NCBI GenBank assembly: GCA_017459225.1
Contig: JAFUDL010000062.1
Span: 1-5,535 of the forward strand
Origin: Kiritimatiellia bacterium
Lineage (GTDB): Bacteria > Verrucomicrobiota > Kiritimatiellia > RFP12 > UBA1067
Length of the DNA stretch: 5,535 nucleotides
Reading direction: 5' to 3'
Both the position numbers and the translations under genes were made by a program. This document shows, one piece after another, positions 1 through 5,535 of the stretch (position 1 is the first letter of the stretch; the number at the start of each line of letters is the position of its first letter). The notes under the pieces are model-generated. The model had not been told where the DNA came from. It did no database searches and worked only from the letters and a program-made list of their open reading frames with translations.

Positions 1-236
1 GGATCGCGATCGAGATCAGCACGATGGCGAGGAGGCCGGTATCGACCGCGAGGCGCACGCCGAGAATGGTCCAGGCCGCCTGCACCAGCGTGACATAGAG
101 GCCGAGCGCGCCGAACAGCACGGCGGTGCCGGCCTCCAGCACCTTGACCGACTTGCCGCTGGCGAGCTCGCGGCCCACCAGGATCACCGCGATGGCGGCG
201 CCGGCGAACAGCGCCACCTGCGCGCGCGCCGGATCC
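1..236 (-). other. Foreign-looking membrane-protein fragment fused in frame to the GT25 gene (probable chimeric join)
   Basis: Read in the GT25 frame, this segment gives about 78 residues with three hydrophobic stretches: VALFAGAAIAVILVG (about 119-133), VLFGALGLYVTLVQAAW (about 151-167) and LLAIVLISIAI (about 180-190, cut by the edge). Between the first two lies a polar RELASGKSVKVLEAG loop. That is an integral membrane protein pattern, not a GT25 C-terminus. Codon use changes here: GC at third positions is about 95 % by hand count (74 of 78) against 77 % in the preceding 112 codons, and Leu CTT falls from 7 of 13 to 0 of 13. Base composition rises to about 71 % GC. The style reminds me of small alphaproteobacterial membrane proteins, but no family was confirmed. 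The join lies within about 195-245, where GGATCC (231-236) and a second GATC (241-244) flank or adjoin a CGCGCGCGCC run. Artefact is the likeliest explanation; true recombination is possible. Confidence 0.6.
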
Positions 237-571
237 AGATGATCCTCAACCCAGCGAAGCGCATCGGGGAAGCGGTCATGCAACACCACGTCGTCCTCAA
301 GCACGCACGCCACGTCAAGGCCGCGATCGATCATTGCGCGCTGGGCGAGCTGGTGGCTCATCGCGCAGCCAAGTTGTCCGCGCACGATTGGTGCAAGCGT
401 GCAGCACCACCAGCCCAGCCGGCTGAAGGCGCGGCGGCGCGCAGTCTCGTCGAGAGTCGAGTCGTCAATCGCCTCAACACGCTCCCACTCTACGCCAAGC
501 TCGGCAAGGCGCGCGGCCACACGCTGGAGGCGCGCCGTGGAGCGCGCCATGTTTATGACGAACACCGTCAT
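1..571 (-). CDS. Glycosyltransferase family 25 N-terminal half, running into unrelated membrane sequence; open to window edge
   Basis: This frame has no stop from the ATG at 571 to the edge (190 codons). Residues 1-112 are a clear GT25 (LPS/glycan glycosyltransferase) start: VFVINMARSTARLQR (3-17), a first-strand to helix element, then GQLGCAMSHQLAQRAM (65-80) and CVLEDDVVL (89-97). The EDD acid cluster is the expected metal/nucleotide-sugar site. GT25 enzymes are usually about 250 residues and act in the cytosol, adding Gal, Glc or similar sugars to LPS or other glycans. The second half expected of the family is absent; from about residue 113-120 the frame becomes strongly hydrophobic and unlike GT25. 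The start was chosen because GT25 proteins begin directly with this strand; a GTG at 577 would add only two residues. There is no good Shine-Dalgarno site, so expression probably depends on re-initiation after the barrel stop 8 bp upstream. The GT25 call is good for the first part; the whole frame is doubtful. Confidence 0.75.
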   Translation of the reverse strand, partial: MTVFVINMARSTARLQRVAARLAELGVEWERVEAIDDSTLDETARRRAFSRLGWWCCTLAPIVRGQLGCAMSHQLAQRAMIDRGLDVACVLEDDVVLHDRFPDALRWVEDHLDPARAQVALFAGAAIAVILVGRELASGKSVKVLEAGTAVLFGALGLYVTLVQAAWTILGVRLAVDTGLLAIVLISIAI

Positions 572-579
572 GCGCACGG

Positions 580-2070
580 TCAGAAGCTTATGCTGAACTC
601 CCAGCGGATGAAGTACGACGGACGCGACGAGTCGTAGTAGTCGCCCGGGTTGAACACTTCGGCCATGATGTGGCCGAAGACTTCGAAGCGGTCGATGCCG
701 CGCGCCTTTTTGGGGGCGAGAATGATCGGGAAGTCGTAGCGCACCACCGAGAGGACGCCCTTGAACATGCTGTCTCCCGAACCGTCGGCATGCCCGATGC
801 GGTCCTGCACAGCCGCGAAGATCGGGCCCGAATATGCGGCCACGCGGTGGCGAGGACCGATGTTGAGGCCGAGCTCGAGCTTGGTGTAGATCATGTTGCT
901 CCAGTAGCCGAGCCCGTAGAGCGTGCCGTACTGGAAGAGCTCGGAGTCCTGCGGCCAGCGGCCCCAGAGCGGATCCCAGGCGGTGTCGTTGTCGTCCGCT
1001 CCGGTGCGGTTTCTGTCGCCGGAAAGATAGTACGAGCTCAGGCGTGCGTATGGCTTGAGGCCCTGCGCCTCGCGGTCTCTGTGGAAGTCGACGGCCATGT
1101 AGCCCATCGTGCCGCCGGCCTGCTTCCGGCCGCTGTCGGCCGTGCCGAACTGATGCGCGCCCTCGAACTCGAACGAGACGTTCTCTGTGAGCTCTGGCGT
1201 GAGAAGCGCGCCGAACGTGGTGATCTGCTTGTCGCGCACGTGGCGTCCGTTGAACGCGGTGTAGTCCTCGTTGTGTTTGTGGATCATGTAGAGCTTGTAG
1301 GGAAGGCGCTTCTCGAAGAGCGAGTGGTGCCAAACGAGTCCGCCGCCCCATTCGTCCATCTCGGGCGAGTCGGCTGGGTGGATGGCGTTCATCGGGCGTC
1401 CGCGCGAAAGGCGGTTGCCATAGCGGTAGATGTTGCGGCCGTTGTCGTAGAGCGCGAAGGCGTCGAGCTTCGAGTCGTCGGACGTGTGGAAGGTGAACTT
1501 CATCATGTCGGCGTAGGCGGATCGAGATCCCACGTACGGCGCGCCGTCGAAAAGCGTGCGGTCGAGCCCGAACACGGAGTGGCCACGCTCGAAGAGGTCC
1601 TGGCGGCCGATGCGGAAGTCGAAGAAGCCGTCGAAGAGGCCGCGCCCCTCGAGGAAGAGATTGTCCAGCACCACCTCGTCGGGGAAGTTGTACGAGCGGC
1701 GCTTGCGCTTAACGCCGTTCTCCACGACGTGCTCGCGGAATTCGTCCACGAGGCGGCCGTAGAGCGTGAAGTTCTCGTAGTCGAGGCGGCCCCACACGCG
1801 CGGACGGAAGCGGATGTGGTTGATGTCCTTCTTGTAGGCGCGCGGCATCATCGCGCCAGGCGCGCCCGGGTTGCCCACGATGTTGTGCATGATCTCCTGG
1901 CGCACGCGCAGGTCCGCGCCTGCGTCTGCGCGCAGGCCTCCCTCCCTAGACTCCAGACCGGCAGGCGGCGGCGTGTTGGTGGCGGCGATGGTTGCGGCAG
2001 GAACTGCCGTCTCGGCGGCCGCCAGGCAGGACGCGGCAAGTGCCGCGACGACGAATGCAGTGCTTTTCAT
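580..2070 (-). CDS. Alginate-export-type outer-membrane beta-barrel protein
   Basis: This 496-residue protein has a Sec signal peptide (MKSTAF, then an Ala-rich core, cleavage near residues 19-23) and a low-complexity Ala/Pro/Thr stretch to about residue 40. The rest alternates short aromatic/charged strands with polar loops. It ends in IRWEFSISF with a C-terminal Phe, the usual signal for BAM-assisted outer-membrane insertion. The N-terminal half follows the alginate-export (AlgE-like) pattern: DLRVRQE (53-59), HIRFRPRVWG (85-94), a DNLFLEG strand (136-142), FRIGRQDLF (152-160) and RTLFDGA (171-177). AlgE of Pseudomonas is an 18-strand barrel with an Arg-rich pore that passes anionic polysaccharide. 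Many relatives lie outside alginate operons, so the substrate here is not known. It is coupled to the secreted propeller upstream and followed after 8 bp by a GT25 gene, which hints at a glycan-related envelope function. Barrel identity is strong; family name is fairly likely; substrate is unassigned. Confidence 0.85.
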   Translation of the reverse strand: MKSTAFVVAALAASCLAAAETAVPAATIAATNTPPPAGLESREGGLRADAGADLRVRQEIMHNIVGNPGAPGAMMPRAYKKDINHIRFRPRVWGRLDYENFTLYGRLVDEFREHVVENGVKRKRRSYNFPDEVVLDNLFLEGRGLFDGFFDFRIGRQDLFERGHSVFGLDRTLFDGAPYVGSRSAYADMMKFTFHTSDDSKLDAFALYDNGRNIYRYGNRLSRGRPMNAIHPADSPEMDEWGGGLVWHHSLFEKRLPYKLYMIHKHNEDYTAFNGRHVRDKQITTFGALLTPELTENVSFEFEGAHQFGTADSGRKQAGGTMGYMAVDFHRDREAQGLKPYARLSSYYLSGDRNRTGADDNDTAWDPLWGRWPQDSELFQYGTLYGLGYWSNMIYTKLELGLNIGPRHRVAAYSGPIFAAVQDRIGHADGSGDSMFKGVLSVVRYDFPIILAPKKARGIDRFEVFGHIMAEVFNPGDYYDSSRPSYFIRWEFSISF

Positions 2071-2996
2071 TTTGTCTCCAGAACTACAAATCCGTGGATC
2101 GAGCCAAAGCGCTGTGGATCATATAGCGTCCACGCCACCTTGCCGTTTTCGTCGAACTCGATCAGCTGCCAGCCGCGCTTCGAGTCGTCCCTGCCGTGGC
2201 CGGTCCAGTTGGCCACAAGCACGTGGCCGTTCTCGAACTCCTGGACCTTCGCGAAGAAGTAGCCCTTCTTTCCGTCGGCGGGCGGTATGGACCACGCCTT
2301 CTGGGGCTTGCCGTCGAGGTCGAATCGCACGGCCTCCGCGGCGTATCCCGCGCCGGTCCAGTAGCCCTTGCCGTCGAGAGAGGTGATGGCATGGTACATG
2401 TTGCGCGAACGGGGCATCTTCACGTGCTTGACGGCGATGCCGTCCTGGTCGCGGTTCTCCTTGGGCAGACGGCCTCGCGTGAAGCCGGTCTCGTGTGCGA
2501 GCAGTATGTCGCCGCCGGGAAGAAGCGTCATGGTGCGGGCGTTGAAGATGCCGCGGAAGGCGTAGGTGGCGAGCAGCTTGCGGTCCTTGGAGAACTTGCG
2601 CACGTAGATGGCGCGCTCGCCCTTCTTGAGGCGCGGGTTGACGCACACGATGAAGCCGCCGTCGGGGAGTTCGCTCACGGCGGAGATGCCGGCGAGGGAC
2701 GGGTGGCGGAATTCGTCCACGTCGCGTCGCTCGTCCATGTCGACAACCTTGAATCCGCTGCGGCAGACGTACCGGTAGCGCCCGATCTTGCCGGGCGCTC
2801 GCTCGCCCACGCTCTGGAGGTCCCATGTGGTCTTCTCTGCGGGCACGGAAAAGCTCTTCGACGGATCGGCTACATCGTAGTAGTGTATGAGGCCGCGCGA
2901 CTCGTCGGAAAGGACGAGCCGCTGCGCCGTTGCCCCAGCGTTCGCGCACTGCAGCGCCGCCGCCGCGATGGCTGCGGCGGCCAGACTGATTTTCAT
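2067..2996 (-). CDS. Secreted beta-propeller-like protein of unknown function
   Basis: This 309-residue protein has a Sec signal peptide: MK, then an Ala-rich core, with likely SPase I cleavage after the ANA at about residue 20, giving a periplasmic or exported product. The mature part shows repeated blade-like elements in which a strand follows a Pro/Asp/Asn-Gly turn: SELPDGGFIV (108-117), TLLPGGDILLA (157-167), SLDGKGYWTG (206-215) and QEFENGHVLVA (252-262). The last blade has WQLIEFDENGKVAWTLYD (276-293), a pattern common in PQQ-like, NHL and related propellers. No catalytic motif is recognised. Such folds mostly bind ligands or partners, and some are lyases or hydrolases, so no function is assigned. 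The two mature cysteines (78 and 118) could form a disulfide. The gene heads the downstream operon, with its own promoter and strong ribosome site, and its TGA overlaps the barrel ATG as ATGA. The fold is probable; the role is unknown. Confidence 0.75.
   Translation of the reverse strand: MKISLAAAAIAAAALQCANAGATAQRLVLSDESRGLIHYYDVADPSKSFSVPAEKTTWDLQSVGERAPGKIGRYRYVCRSGFKVVDMDERRDVDEFRHPSLAGISAVSELPDGGFIVCVNPRLKKGERAIYVRKFSKDRKLLATYAFRGIFNARTMTLLPGGDILLAHETGFTRGRLPKENRDQDGIAVKHVKMPRSRNMYHAITSLDGKGYWTGAGYAAEAVRFDLDGKPQKAWSIPPADGKKGYFFAKVQEFENGHVLVANWTGHGRDDSKRGWQLIEFDENGKVAWTLYDPQRFGSIHGFVVLETK
2071..2080 (-). promoter_or_regulatory. Ribosome site and ATGA coupling between propeller and barrel genes
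   Basis: TGGAG lies five bases before the barrel ATG, inside the last codons of the propeller gene. The stop and start share ATGA (2070-2067). This is a classic arrangement for translational coupling and suggests the two products are needed together. Confidence 0.65.
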
Positions 2997-3003
2997 CTTC
3001 GTT

Positions 3004-3009
3004 CTCCTT
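3004..3009 (-). promoter_or_regulatory. Strong Shine-Dalgarno site of the propeller gene
   Basis: A perfect AAGGAG sits seven bases before the ATG at 2996. It fixes the start, which is followed at once by a signal peptide. Confidence 0.8.
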
Positions 3010-3015
3010 GTTCTT

Positions 3016-3042
3016 CGCGCACGGTTTCCTTCACCGCGGGCG
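3016..3042 (-). promoter_or_regulatory. Leader hairpin upstream of the propeller gene
   Basis: On the minus strand CGCCCGCGGT and ACCGTGCGCG pair across the seven-base loop GAAGGAA. This makes a ten-position stem with one C-C mismatch and one G-U pair. It lies between the proposed promoter and the Shine-Dalgarno site, so it would form in the 5' leader. No T-run follows, so it is not an intrinsic terminator. It may stabilise the mRNA or affect initiation. It is too small for any riboswitch I know. A chance palindrome in GC-rich DNA is possible. Confidence 0.35.
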
Positions 3043-3050
3043 TGTCTAAT

Positions 3051-3077
3051 AGTATATCATATATTCGCCGTTGTCCG
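3051..3077 (-). promoter_or_regulatory. Probable sigma-70-type promoter of the propeller/barrel/GT25 operon
   Basis: An AT-rich patch, ATATATGATATACTATTAG on the minus strand, stands out in otherwise GC-rich DNA between trkH and the propeller gene. TATACT (3051-3056) matches five of six bases of a -10 box. The best -35 is CGGACA (3072-3077, four of six), with a 15-bp gap to TATACT, or 17 bp to the alternative -10 TACTAT two bases further on. Transcription would start near 3044, leaving a leader of about 48 bases. The -35 is weak, so an activator or another sigma factor is possible. Inference from sequence only. Confidence 0.5.
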
Positions 3078-3097
3078 CGCCCCAAAATCGCCCGCGC

Positions 3098-4540
3098 CTA
3101 TACCCTGCGGAGGGCCTGGCCGATGAGAATCAGCACGGTGTATATCTCAAGACGGCCAGCGATCATCACGAAGGAATACCACCACTTCACCGCCCAGTGT
3201 AGGGGCGCGAACGTGGCGGAGGGGCCAAGCGCGCCGAACGCGGGCCCCACGTTGCCTATCATGCTCAGCGCCCCAGTCACGGACTCAACGATTCCGAGCC
3301 CCGAAAGCGCCCCCACGAGCGACGTCACCGCCACAAGCAGCATGTACACGAAGAGAAACGACGCCACCAGCGGCACGAACTCCTCCCTTCCCGACATCGC
3401 GTTCAGTCGCAGCGACACGATCTCGTGGGGATGGAGAAGCCGGCGGAATTCGTTCTTGAGCTGCTTCCACAGGATGGCCCACCTCACCACCTTCACGCCT
3501 CCAGCAGTCGATCCAGAGCAGCCGCCTATCAGGAACAGCACCAGCAGCACCATCTGCGCGCCCGGAAGCCAGCGCGCGTAGTCCGCAGTGACGAAGCCGG
3601 TGGTGGAGATTATCGACGCCACCTGAAACGCAGAATAGCGCAGCGACTTCGCCGCGTCGCCGTATTCCTGAAGCTCGATCAGCGTTACGGCGCCAATGGC
3701 CACCACGACGATGAGCAGAAAGCCGCGCAGCTCGGTGTCGAGAAAGACCTCGCGCATCTTGAACGTGAGGAGGTTGAAGTAAAGCGTGAAGTTGACGGAC
3801 GCAATCAGCATGAACGCCGTGCACGTCCAGTCCACCGCCGTGCTGTTGAAGTGCGCCACGCTGTCGTTGTACGTTGAGAATCCTCCCGTGCCCATCGTCG
3901 AGAACGCATGGCACAACGCGTCGAACCACGACAGCCCGAAATAGCGCAGCAGGAGAGTCTGCGTCAGCGTGAAGACGAAATAGACGCCCCACAGCGTCTT
4001 TGCGGTGGTGGCGATGCGCGACGTGAGCTTGCTCTTCTCCGGACCTGTGGTCTCCGCCTTTATCATGCGGAAGCCGCCCACGCCGAGAAGCGGAATCAGC
4101 GCCACCGCGAGCGCGATCACTCCCATGCCTCCCAGCCAGTGCGTCTCGCAGCGCCAAAGGTTCACGCTCTTCGGCAGCACCTCCACGTTCACCATTATCG
4201 TGGCACCGGTGGTGGTGAATCCGCTCACGCTCTCGAAGACGGCGTCGGTGAACGTGGTCGTGGCTCCGCTCAGATAGTACGGCAGCGCGCCGAAGAGGCC
4301 TATCACTATCCAGATTCCGCCCACCACCATGAACGCGCCCTCCACGCTGATGGTCTTCACGCCGCCCTTCTGCCTGTACCAGAACGCAAGCGCCGTCAGG
4401 AGGCTCGCCGCCATCGGCACGCCGAACGCCATCGCCGCGCGCTCCTCGCCGTTCAGGCACCCCACCGCGAACGGCAGCAGCAGCGCCGCGCCCACGATGC
4501 CCAGCATGTACGAGAATATGCGGATGATCGAAAACGACAT
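3098..4540 (-). CDS. trkH: Trk potassium uptake protein TrkH
   Basis: This is the potassium-translocating inner-membrane subunit (480 residues, normal for TrkH), made of four M1-P-M2 repeats folded as a pseudo-tetramer. All four selectivity-filter segments are visible: SGFTTTGAT (106-114, filter Gly112), FSTMGTGGFS (213-222, Gly219), ISTTGF (311-316, Gly315) and IGNVGPAFG (428-436, Gly432). The third repeat carries the glycine/serine-rich intramembrane gating loop GGCSGSTAGGVKVVR (339-353), and the last M2 helix has the conserved GRLEIY motif (462-467) whose Arg sits near the pore in known structures. The helices are strongly hydrophobic with no stop or frameshift, so the protein appears complete and functional. 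The start is the ATG at 4540, preceded by GGAAAGG nine bases upstream inside the end of trkA. Co-transcription with trkA fits the need of TrkH for its RCK partner. Whether coupling is to Na+ or H+ cannot be read from the sequence. Confidence 0.97.
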   Translation of the reverse strand: MSFSIIRIFSYMLGIVGAALLLPFAVGCLNGEERAAMAFGVPMAASLLTALAFWYRQKGGVKTISVEGAFMVVGGIWIVIGLFGALPYYLSGATTTFTDAVFESVSGFTTTGATIMVNVEVLPKSVNLWRCETHWLGGMGVIALAVALIPLLGVGGFRMIKAETTGPEKSKLTSRIATTAKTLWGVYFVFTLTQTLLLRYFGLSWFDALCHAFSTMGTGGFSTYNDSVAHFNSTAVDWTCTAFMLIASVNFTLYFNLLTFKMREVFLDTELRGFLLIVVVAIGAVTLIELQEYGDAAKSLRYSAFQVASIISTTGFVTADYARWLPGAQMVLLVLFLIGGCSGSTAGGVKVVRWAILWKQLKNEFRRLLHPHEIVSLRLNAMSGREEFVPLVASFLFVYMLLVAVTSLVGALSGLGIVESVTGALSMIGNVGPAFGALGPSATFAPLHWAVKWWYSFVMIAGRLEIYTVLILIGQALRRV

Positions 4541-4544
4541 CGTC

Positions 4545-5535
4545 TCACGCCTTTCCGCAGAAGCTCTCCAGGATTCGTTTGTCGGTGGAGCGCATCACAA
4601 GCGTCACGCTGTCGCCCGGCTCAAGCACGGTGCTGCCGTGCGGGATCTCCGTCTTCTTCCCCGACTCGCGCAGAAGTAGCAGCCATTCGCCAGAGCTCGC
4701 GATCTCCTGCACCGCCTTGCCCGCGAACGGGCTCTTCTCCGAAACGACGCACTTCACCACCTCGAAGCGCTGGCGGCACACCGTGTGCACCTCCAGCACG
4801 TTCTGCCCGCGCAGGCGGCTCAAGACAGCGTCTACAACTGTTCCGCGCATCGGCACCGCAACGTCTATTCCAAGCCTCGACGCGACGTCGTTGAACTTCG
4901 AGCTGGACGTCAATGCGATCACCTTCGCCACGCCCAGCGACTTCAGGTAAGACGCCACGATCAGATTGCGGTCGTAGTTCCCCGACGCCGCCACAAGCGC
5001 GTCCGCCTCGTCTAGCCTCTCCTCGCGGATCAGCTCCTCGTCCATCATGTCGCCGTACAGCACCTGCACGTTGCGGAGGTCCTGCTTCGCCTGCCGGCAC
5101 CTCGCGCCGTCCCAGTCTACGATCGACACCCTGTTGCAGAACATCCTGTGCATCCTCGCCGCCACAAGCTTCCCCACGTGGTCCGCGCCGAATATCACAA
5201 CGTGCCTGTACTTCTTCATCGTGGGCAGGTGGGCGAACTTGACGAGCGAGTCCAGGTCGCTCTCCTTCGCTAGCACGCCGATCCTGTCGCCATGCGCCAG
5301 AACGGTACTACCGCACGGCAGCAGAGACCGTTCGTCACGGTCCACGTACGCAATCAGGGCCTTCCAGTCAGGATGCCTCGCCACGTCCACAACGGCCATG
5401 CCGTCGAACGAATCTCCCTCGGCCACCTCCAGCTCCGTCAGGCAGTACCCGCGCGCCACGTCGATCACACGCCCCGCGGCGCCATGCTCAAGCGCACGCA
5501 TCACGGCGTTCTCGGCCTCGCCGTCGGGGTTGAAC
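4545..5535 (-). CDS. trkA: Trk potassium uptake system regulator TrkA (N-terminus cut by window edge)
   Basis: TrkA is the cytosolic peripheral subunit that binds NAD(H) and nucleotides and gates the TrkH potassium channel. The 329 visible residues stay open to the edge, so about the first quarter to third (first Rossmann domain) is missing. A GTG/ATG pair at 5504-5499 is internal, because the ten codons before it fit the family. Visible order: the RCK_C domain of the first half (about residues 20-95, with LLPCGSTVLAHGD), the second Rossmann RCK_N domain (about 109-235), and the second RCK_C domain (about 245-325, with EIPHGSTVLEPGDSV echoing the first). The second Rossmann fold has VVIFGADHVG (from residue 112), strand-end acid IVD (138-140), GDMMDEE and DEADALVAASGNYDRN, as in TrkA. 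Odd: the glycine loop reads GADHVG, so the middle glycine of GxGxxG is Asp. The TGA stop is 4 bp before trkH, so the two form an operon. Identification is firm; the promoter lies outside. Confidence 0.95.
   Translation of the reverse strand, partial: FNPDGEAENAVMRALEHGAAGRVIDVARGYCLTELEVAEGDSFDGMAVVDVARHPDWKALIAYVDRDERSLLPCGSTVLAHGDRIGVLAKESDLDSLVKFAHLPTMKKYRHVVIFGADHVGKLVAARMHRMFCNRVSIVDWDGARCRQAKQDLRNVQVLYGDMMDEELIREERLDEADALVAASGNYDRNLIVASYLKSLGVAKVIALTSSSKFNDVASRLGIDVAVPMRGTVVDAVLSRLRGQNVLEVHTVCRQRFEVVKCVVSEKSPFAGKAVQEIASSGEWLLLLRESGKKTEIPHGSTVLEPGDSVTLVMRSTDKRILESFCGKA
4550..4556 (-). promoter_or_regulatory. Shine-Dalgarno site of trkH
   Basis: GGAAAGG lies nine bases before the trkH ATG and overlaps the last codons of trkA. 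It confirms the ATG at 4540 as the start and makes translational coupling between the two genes likely. Confidence 0.6.

Noticed and set aside
239..637. Open frame of 132 codons on the plus strand at the left end
   Set aside because: It lies opposite the GT25 frame, which carries recognisable family motifs; the plus-strand product resembles nothing and has no ribosome site.
2025..2070. Lipoprotein signal (LAASC) in the barrel protein
   Set aside because: The -3 position is Ala rather than Leu/Val/Ile, and an outer-membrane barrel with a C-terminal Phe normally uses signal peptidase I.
670..2262. Open frame of 530 codons on the plus strand, antisense to the barrel gene
   Set aside because: It is opposite a clear outer-membrane barrel gene. 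Its translation is Val/Glu/Ala/His/Arg-rich with no fold-like pattern, as expected where the sense gene avoids TTA, CTA and TCA codons in GC-rich DNA.
3016..3042. Leader hairpin as a riboswitch
   Set aside because: A single 27-base stem is too small and shows no conserved aptamer motif.
3098..3125. CCCT-CCGC-AGGG stem near the trkH stop as a terminator
   Set aside because: The stem is only four or five base pairs, lies within the coding sequence and has no following T-run.
2196..3581. Open frame of 461 codons on the plus strand across the propeller gene and the trkH 3' end
   Set aside because: It crosses two well-supported genes and the promoter region, and the translation is low-complexity. 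It is a shadow frame.
3908..4894. Open frame of 328 codons on the plus strand opposite trkH and trkA
   Set aside because: It is Arg/His/Gln-rich antisense to two firmly identified potassium transport genes.
5499..5504. GTG/ATG as the real start of trkA
   Set aside because: The frame is open upstream to the edge and its residues (NPDGEAENAV) fit the region before the first RCK_C domain. A TrkA lacking its first Rossmann domain would be abnormal.

Overview
The window is a GC-rich (roughly 60-70 %) stretch of a Gram-negative bacterium. All genes lie on the minus strand, so they are read from high to low coordinates. A C-terminal-Phe outer-membrane beta-barrel, two Sec signal peptides and a family 25 glycosyltransferase indicate a diderm. 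The overall look would suit a PVC-group bacterium (Kiritimatiellota or Verrucomicrobia type), but that placement is only an impression from protein style and was not tested.

Layout in order of transcription: (1) 5535-4545, trkA, whose N-terminus is cut by the window edge; it is the cytosolic NAD(H)-binding regulator of a Trk potassium uptake system. (2) 4540-3098, trkH, the potassium-translocating membrane subunit, 4 bp after trkA; together they form a complete trkA-trkH uptake unit. (3) 3097-2997, a 101-bp spacer holding an AT-rich promoter-like patch, a leader hairpin and a strong Shine-Dalgarno site. (4) 2996-2067, a secreted beta-propeller-like protein of unknown role. (5) 2070-580, an alginate-export-type outer-membrane beta-barrel, overlapping the previous gene by ATGA. 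(6) 571 to the window start, a glycosyltransferase family 25 gene beginning 8 bp after the barrel stop.

Genes 4-6 look like one translationally coupled operon for an envelope or extracellular glycan function. The propeller would be periplasmic or exported, the barrel would be an outer-membrane channel, and the GT25 would be a cytosolic sugar transferase. No substrate can be named.

The most unusual point is at the low-coordinate end. The GT25 frame is normal for about its first 112-120 residues, through its EDD motif. It then runs in frame into a hydrophobic, multi-helix membrane sequence with a sharply different codon usage. The switch falls at a GC-rich patch flanked by two GATC motifs at about 195-245. 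I read this as a probable chimeric join (assembly or cloning artefact, or contaminant DNA, perhaps alphaproteobacterial) rather than a genuine fusion, but the sequence alone cannot settle it. No RNA genes, CRISPR arrays, insertion sequences or convincing intrinsic terminators were found, and there is no gene-free stretch longer than about 100 bases.
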